Shown here: positions 6,931 through 9,850 of the stretch, piece after piece
Position numbering within the stretch: the stretch's first letter is position 1
Layout of the letters: every line of letters starts with the position of its first letter
Assembly (NCBI GenBank): GCA_003506995.1
Contig: DNXB01000146.1
Span: 1-9,850 of the forward strand
DNA: 9,850 nucleotides
DNA from: Verrucomicrobiales bacterium
GTDB taxonomy: Bacteria > Verrucomicrobiota > Verrucomicrobiia > Verrucomicrobiales > Verrucomicrobiaceae
Direction: 5' to 3'
The notes under the pieces: model-generated
Told to the model about the DNA's origin: nothing
Databases searched by the model: none
The model's input: only the letters and a program-made list of their open reading frames with translations
Made by a program: the position numbers and the translations under genes

Positions 6931-7089
6931 ATGAAAGCACTCCTTACCCTCGCCCTTGTGGCCTCGGCACTCACCCTCAGCAGTTGCGGCAACTGCCCGC
7001 TCGCCCCCCAGAAGAAATCCTGCCCCGTCGGCTGCTCCAAGCCCTGCTGCGCCAAGAAAGCCGCTGACTGCAAGACCTGCTCGCACTAA
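6931..7089 (+). CDS. Cysteine-rich small lipoprotein (52 aa), possible metal-binding
   Basis: The protein starts at the ATG at 6931 (MKALLTLALVASALTLSSCG). It has a lipoprotein signal peptide with lipobox LSSC, so Cys19 should be lipidated after cleavage. The mature 34 residues hold eight cysteines, at 19, 22, 31, 35, 39, 40, 47 and 50, in patterns such as CGNC, CPVGC, CC and CKTC, together with several lysines. The density recalls metallothioneins or small Cys-rich metal chaperones, and ligands could be Cu, Zn or Fe-S; this is inference, since no known motif is matched. The same frame is open from an upstream ATG at 6850, but that start would place a non-hydrophobic stretch before the signal. 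The gene is monocistronic, lies between two terminators, and precedes the NsrR-type regulator gene. Confidence 0.85.
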   Translation: MKALLTLALVASALTLSSCGNCPLAPQKKSCPVGCSKPCCAKKAADCKTCSH

Positions 7090-7113
7090 GCGCGGCCCAG
7101 TCCTGCCGCTCGG

Positions 7114-7141
7114 AGCCCGGAGACGCGCCTCCGGGCTTTTT
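7114..7141 (+). terminator. Intrinsic terminator after the Cys-rich lipoprotein gene
   Basis: A perfect 9-bp stem, AGCCCGGAG (7114-7122) with CTCCGGGCT (7129-7137), has a 6-base loop and continues into TTTTT (7137-7141). The right arm and the following bases (7128-7148) are identical over 21 bases to 6814-6834, the terminator of the previous gene, so the two probably derive from one another. Confidence 0.93.
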
Positions 7142-7196
7142 CATGCCCGCGTTGCGCCGATCCTGCCTCCCACTGTGCCGCTTTTGGCATGTACGC

Positions 7197-7225
7197 TTAA
7201 ACATGCACGCCGCGTGCAAGTTTAA
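7197..7225. promoter_or_regulatory. Palindromic operator upstream of the Rrf2 regulator gene
   Basis: Arms TTAAACATGCACG (7197-7209) and CGTGCAAGTTTAA (7213-7225) are reverse complements at 12 of 13 positions around a 3-base centre. The palindrome ends 24 bases before the regulator's ATG at 7250, the usual place for an autoregulatory site of a dimeric Rrf2 repressor. A second, overlapping perfect repeat, GCATGT (7187-7192) with ACATGC (7201-7206), lies just upstream. The 29-base overall length is close to, or slightly longer than, known Rrf2 operators. No T-run follows, so it is not a terminator. Confidence 0.75.
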
Positions 7226-7249
7226 CCCCGCTGCCTCGTAAACCGGGGG

Positions 7250-7690
7250 ATGAAACTCAGTCTTTTCACCGACTACTCCCTGCGGGTGCTCATGTTTGCC
7301 GCGCTGAAGGGCGAGTCCTTTTCCCTCAGCGAGGTCGCCGAGGCCTACGACATCTCACGCCACCATCTGGTGAAGGTGGTGAACTACCTCGCCAAGCTCG
7401 GCTATCTCGAAACCCGCCGTGGCCGTGGCGGCGGCATCGCGCTGGGCATGCAGCCGGAGGACATCCGCATCGGCATGGTCGTGCGCCGCACCGAGGACAC
7501 GCCCTTCATCGTCGAGTGCTTCGACCAGCAGCACAACACCTGCCCCATCAACGGCTCCTGCCGCCTCAAAGGCGCCCTCGCCCAGGCCGTGAACGCCTTT
7601 TACGAAACCCTCGACCGCCACACGCTGCGCGACCTCGTCGCAGGTGTCGATGGTGCGCGCTTGAACCGCATTCTGCTGCCGCAGAAATGA
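7250..7690 (+). CDS. nsrR: Rrf2-family Fe-S transcriptional regulator, NsrR-type
   Basis: This 146-aa winged-helix regulator aligns by eye with NsrR over its length. It has the FTDYSLR start with Asp8 (a cluster ligand in structurally studied NsrR), the recognition region ISRHHLVKVVNYLAKLGY (35-52), the wing RRGRGGGIALG (56-66), and the IRIGMVVRRTE segment leading to the cluster cysteines Cys90, Cys98 and Cys104. The cysteine spacing is CX7CX5C, wider between the first two than in E. coli NsrR (CX4CX5C). NsrR-type proteins hold a [4Fe-4S] or [2Fe-2S] cluster that nitric oxide destroys, relieving repression. The palindrome at 7197-7225 is the probable autoregulatory operator. The cytochrome gene begins 10 bases after the stop, so it should be cotranscribed and coregulated. 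GGGGG directly abuts the ATG, too close for a normal Shine-Dalgarno. Other Rrf2 sensors (IscR, RirA) are less likely. Confidence 0.93.
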   Translation: MKLSLFTDYSLRVLMFAALKGESFSLSEVAEAYDISRHHLVKVVNYLAKLGYLETRRGRGGGIALGMQPEDIRIGMVVRRTEDTPFIVECFDQQHNTCPINGSCRLKGALAQAVNAFYETLDRHTLRDLVAGVDGARLNRILLPQK

Positions 7691-7818
7691 CGAAACCAGA
7701 ATGATGAATACCGAATCTCCAGAAATGCACTCTCGACTCATCTCTTCCTCACGGACGAAATCCATTCGGGTTTCGGACTTCGTCATTCATTCGTCATTCG
7801 TCCTTCTGATTTCGTCAT
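7687..7818. repeat. Inverted repeat spanning the Rrf2 stop and the cytochrome signal-peptide region
   Basis: Arms at 7687-7709 and 7796-7818 are reverse complements at 20 of 23 positions, separated by 86 bases. The left arm contains the Rrf2 stop codon and the cytochrome start codon; the right arm lies inside the cytochrome signal-peptide coding region. The right side also carries exact direct copies of TTCGTCATTC at 7779-7788, 7790-7799 and 7811-7820, plus a near copy (TTCGTCCTTC) at 7798-7807. This looks like a dispersed palindromic element inserted between two genes and partly absorbed into the downstream reading frame. Confidence 0.8.
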
Positions 7819-9098
7819 TCCTCCTCCCCTCGGCGCTCCAAGCCGAAGACGAGTACGAAAACGCCCCCATCCGCTACTCCGACACCGAGCCCAACGACGC
7901 CGCCCAGCGCCTGCAACGTCTCATGGCCGCCGGGAAGGTCAAAATCGACCGCACGGACGCCTGGACCGTGCTGCGCGATGTGATGAAGCACTTCGACATC
8001 CCGCCGGAGTCGCAGACCATGGTCTTCTCGAAGACCAGCAAGCAAAACGACCGCATCAGCCCGCAAACACCGCGCGTCGTTTACTTCGGCGACAACGCCT
8101 ACGTCGGCTACTGCATTGGCGGAGCCATTGAGGTGTCCACCATCGATCCAAAGCTCGGCCCCATCTTCTACCTGCTCGATCCGTATGAAGAACCACAGAA
8201 GCCGCTGCACTTCCAGCGGGACAACAGTTGCCTGAGCTGCCATGGCGGCCCCTTCACCCCCGAAGTGCCCGGCGTCATCGTGCGCTCCGTTTATCCCGGT
8301 CCCGAAGGCCATCCCATCATGAGCCAGGGCAGCACCGTGGTCGATACCACCACGCCTTTCAGCGACCGCTGGGGCGGCTGGTACGTCACCGGCAGGCACG
8401 GCAGCGACCTGCATCGTGGCAATGTCACTGCCACCGAGAAAAACGACCAGTCCATCGACATTGATTTCGAGAAGGGCGCCAACATCACCAACCTCGCCAA
8501 ATTTTTCGACACCACTCCCTACCCGCGCAAAACCAGCGACATCATCGCCCTCATGGTGCTGGAGCATCAGACCAGCGTGCAAAACATCCTCACCAAGGCC
8601 AATCACACCTCCCTGCGCGCCATGCACATGCAAACCAGCCTTCGGCGCGAACTGGGAGAGAAAGTGGAAAGGGAGCCTGTCGGCACCGCCCGCCGCATCA
8701 TCGACCACTGCGCCGAGGATGTCGTCGAGGCCCTGCTCTTCAAAGACGAGGCCGCGCTTCCCGAAGGCGGCATCGAGGGCGATCCCGCCTTCCAGACCGC
8801 CTTCACCAAACGCGCCCCGCAAAGCAGCGACGGCCGCAGCCTGAAGGACTTCCAGCTCCTCAACCGCCTCTTCAAGCTCCGCTGCAGCTACATGGTCTAT
8901 TCCCTCACCTTCCAGCACCTCACCGCCCCGTTGAAGCAAACCGTGCTCAATCGTCTGTGGACCGTCCTCGAAGGCAAGGACACCACTGGCAGCTTCGATT
9001 ACCTTGGAGACATCGAACGCGCCCACATCCGCCGCATCCTCGCCGAAACGCTCCCCGGCGCTCCGGCGGAGTGGAAGAAGGCGCTGGCGGCGAAGTAA
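7701..9098 (+). CDS. Secreted mono-heme c-type cytochrome of an uncharacterised family
   Basis: This 465-aa protein carries one heme c site, CLSCH (Cys177, Cys180, His181), within an otherwise non-cytochrome-like sequence. It contains IVRSVYPGPEGHPI (193-206) and the striking RWGGWYVTGRHG (223-234) followed by HRGN, a block I associate with planctomycete and verrucomicrobial proteins of unknown function. The region from about 278 to 460 is mostly helical and His-rich (LEHQTSVQNI, NHTSLRAMHMQ), possibly binding further cofactors. The export signal is unusual: a polar leader of about 25 residues, then the hydrophobic FVLLISSFLLPSALQA with likely cleavage after Ala48. Heme attachment requires export, so a signal is expected. 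A later start at Met9 (7725) is possible. It follows the NsrR-type gene by 10 bases. Redox partner and substrate are unknown; electron transfer or a peroxidase or oxidoreductase role is inference from the heme. Confidence 0.92.
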   Translation: MMNTESPEMHSRLISSSRTKSIRVSDFVIHSSFVLLISSFLLPSALQAEDEYENAPIRYSDTEPNDAAQRLQRLMAAGKVKIDRTDAWTVLRDVMKHFDIPPESQTMVFSKTSKQNDRISPQTPRVVYFGDNAYVGYCIGGAIEVSTIDPKLGPIFYLLDPYEEPQKPLHFQRDNSCLSCHGGPFTPEVPGVIVRSVYPGPEGHPIMSQGSTVVDTTTPFSDRWGGWYVTGRHGSDLHRGNVTATEKNDQSIDIDFEKGANITNLAKFFDTTPYPRKTSDIIALMVLEHQTSVQNILTKANHTSLRAMHMQTSLRRELGEKVEREPVGTARRIIDHCAEDVVEALLFKDEAALPEGGIEGDPAFQTAFTKRAPQSSDGRSLKDFQLLNRLFKLRCSYMVYSLTFQHLTAPLKQTVLNRLWTVLEGKDTTGSFDYLGDIERAHIRRILAETLPGAPAEWKKALAAK

Positions 9099-9122
9099 TA
9101 AGAAGCGGCGATTTCCAACCGC

Positions 9123-9159
9123 GTGAATTCGTGAAGCCGGCGGGTAAACACGGATTCAC
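9123..9159. terminator. Hairpin between convergent genes, possible bidirectional terminator
   Basis: GTGAATTCGTG (9123-9133) pairs with CACGGATTCAC (9149-9159) over 11 positions with one G-U wobble, around a 15-base loop. It lies just after the cytochrome stop and overlaps the stop codon of the minus-strand gene (9156-9158). No T-run follows on either side, so termination would be weak or Rho-assisted; it may be only a palindromic intergenic element. Confidence 0.5.
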
Positions 9160-9848
9160 TCCAATGGCGAGGCATAGACCGCCACTTCGGCGAAACGAAC
9201 GAAGCCATTGTTGTAAGAGCCTGCGCTCCACAGCCGCACATGCCGTGCGCGAACGCCGCCGCCCTCAATCACCCGGCCATAATTTGTCTCCACATATGCC
9301 GGATCGCCGCCTTTGCCCAGACCAAGTGAGCTATCGAAGTCAGCATTGAACAATATGACCACATTCTCCCGGAATGCCGCTTCCTCGCTCACCTGGATGA
9401 CCAGATCCAGATACGCGTCTGCCAACTGGCTCTGCGCATGCCAGACATGAATCTTCTGCACCTTCATCGACTGTCCCAGATCGATCTGCACCCACTGCTT
9501 TCCCTGCGGCAGCACCAGCACGGTGCCACGATCCGAAGAATTGTCGCCATCCGTCAAAAACGGCAGCGATGAATCCTCCAAAGGCGCGGCGGAGGCAGTC
9601 ACAGCCTTGCCCACCGAAACCATGCTCGTGCCCGCCGGGGCATAAAACTGCTTGATGACCTTGCTGGCGTCCGCCTTCTCCAAATGCGGCAGGTTGCAGG
9701 CCCATGGGCCGGACATGAAGACCGGTTTCGGGAACTCCGGCTTGATCAATATCTGAGGCTTCACCGCTTCTCCGCTCGTCTGGGTCATCACCAAACCAGC
9801 GACCAGTGCCAGCAACATAAGCGGCGGAAAAATCAGCTTCCATTTCAT
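9156..9848 (-). CDS. Exported discoidin-like (F5/8 type C / galactose-binding fold) protein
   Basis: This 230-aa protein has an N-terminal signal peptide or anchor (IFPPLMLLALVAGLVM, about 6-21). A linker region contains the unusual PKPVFMSGPWACNLPHLEK (40-58). A beta-sandwich typical of F5/8 type C domains then follows: FLTDGDN (97-103), WVQIDLGQSMKVQKIHVWH (119-137), and RHVRLWSAG and VRFAEVAVY at the end (202-225). Such domains bind carbohydrates or surfaces, and here there is no enzymatic domain beside it, so a binding or adhesion role outside the cytoplasm is the most that can be inferred. The start is the ATG at 9848; its promoter lies beyond the window. It converges with the cytochrome gene, 57 bases apart. 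Confidence 0.88.
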   Translation of the reverse strand: MKWKLIFPPLMLLALVAGLVMTQTSGEAVKPQILIKPEFPKPVFMSGPWACNLPHLEKADASKVIKQFYAPAGTSMVSVGKAVTASAAPLEDSSLPFLTDGDNSSDRGTVLVLPQGKQWVQIDLGQSMKVQKIHVWHAQSQLADAYLDLVIQVSEEAAFRENVVILFNADFDSSLGLGKGGDPAYVETNYGRVIEGGGVRARHVRLWSAGSYNNGFVRFAEVAVYASPLE

Positions 9849-9850
9849 GC

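Noticed and set aside
7779..7820. The closely spaced TTCGTCATTC copies as a CRISPR array
   Set aside because: The units are only 10 bases with 1- and 11-base spacing, lie within a coding region and have no spacers of CRISPR length.
7815..9026. A 403-codon open frame on the minus strand opposite the cytochrome gene
   Set aside because: Its translation is Gly/Ala/Val/Glu-rich with no motif, while the plus strand encodes a signal peptide and CxxCH. It is a codon-bias shadow common in GC-rich DNA.

Overview
The window is GC-rich bacterial chromosome with tightly packed genes on both strands. Several traits suggest a Verrucomicrobiota member near Prosthecobacter/Verrucomicrobium, though this is inference from style and not a phylogenetic result. 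The traits are: many small secreted proteins with Sec signals, a tandem pair of unusual SGNH hydrolases, a planctomycete/verrucomicrobial-type mono-heme cytochrome with a RWGGWYVTG block, almost no Shine-Dalgarno sequences, and intergenic inverted repeats of the AACTTGAAACCTGAAAC and TTCGTCATTC types. I see no rRNA, tRNA, transposase, phage gene or CRISPR array. No gap between genes exceeds about 170 bases.

Layout. (1) 1-1907, minus: the first 635 codons of a large exported protein of unknown function, running off the left edge. (2) 1998-3535, plus: two adjacent secreted SGNH/GDSL hydrolase paralogs. (3) 6345-3545, minus: a probable operon. It encodes an exported protein with a C-terminal membrane anchor, a GTG-started sugar-1-phosphate nucleotidyltransferase with a C-terminal beta-helix-like tail, and an aminoglycoside-phosphotransferase-fold sugar kinase. 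The kinase/nucleotidyltransferase pair resembles AmgK/MurU-type sugar activation. (4) 6501-7089, plus: two small exported proteins, an 88-aa unknown and a 52-aa lipoprotein with eight cysteines. Each is followed by a strong intrinsic terminator, and the two terminators share an identical 21-base segment. (5) 7197-9098, plus: a near-perfect palindrome (13-base arms) precedes an NsrR-type Rrf2 iron-sulfur regulator, followed 10 bases later by a secreted mono-heme c-type cytochrome of an uncharacterised family. (6) 9848-9156, minus: an exported discoidin-like (F5/8 type C) protein, convergent with the cytochrome gene across a shared hairpin.

How the genes work together. The kinase and nucleotidyltransferase probably convert a free sugar (MurNAc/GlcNAc are candidates) to a sugar-1-phosphate and then an NDP-sugar. 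The Rrf2 regulator probably controls itself and the cytochrome in response to nitric oxide or Fe-S damage through the palindrome.

Most interesting points: the auto-regulated Rrf2/cytochrome module, a cytochrome signal peptide whose hydrophobic core is encoded by a repeat element, and the tiny cysteine-rich lipoprotein.
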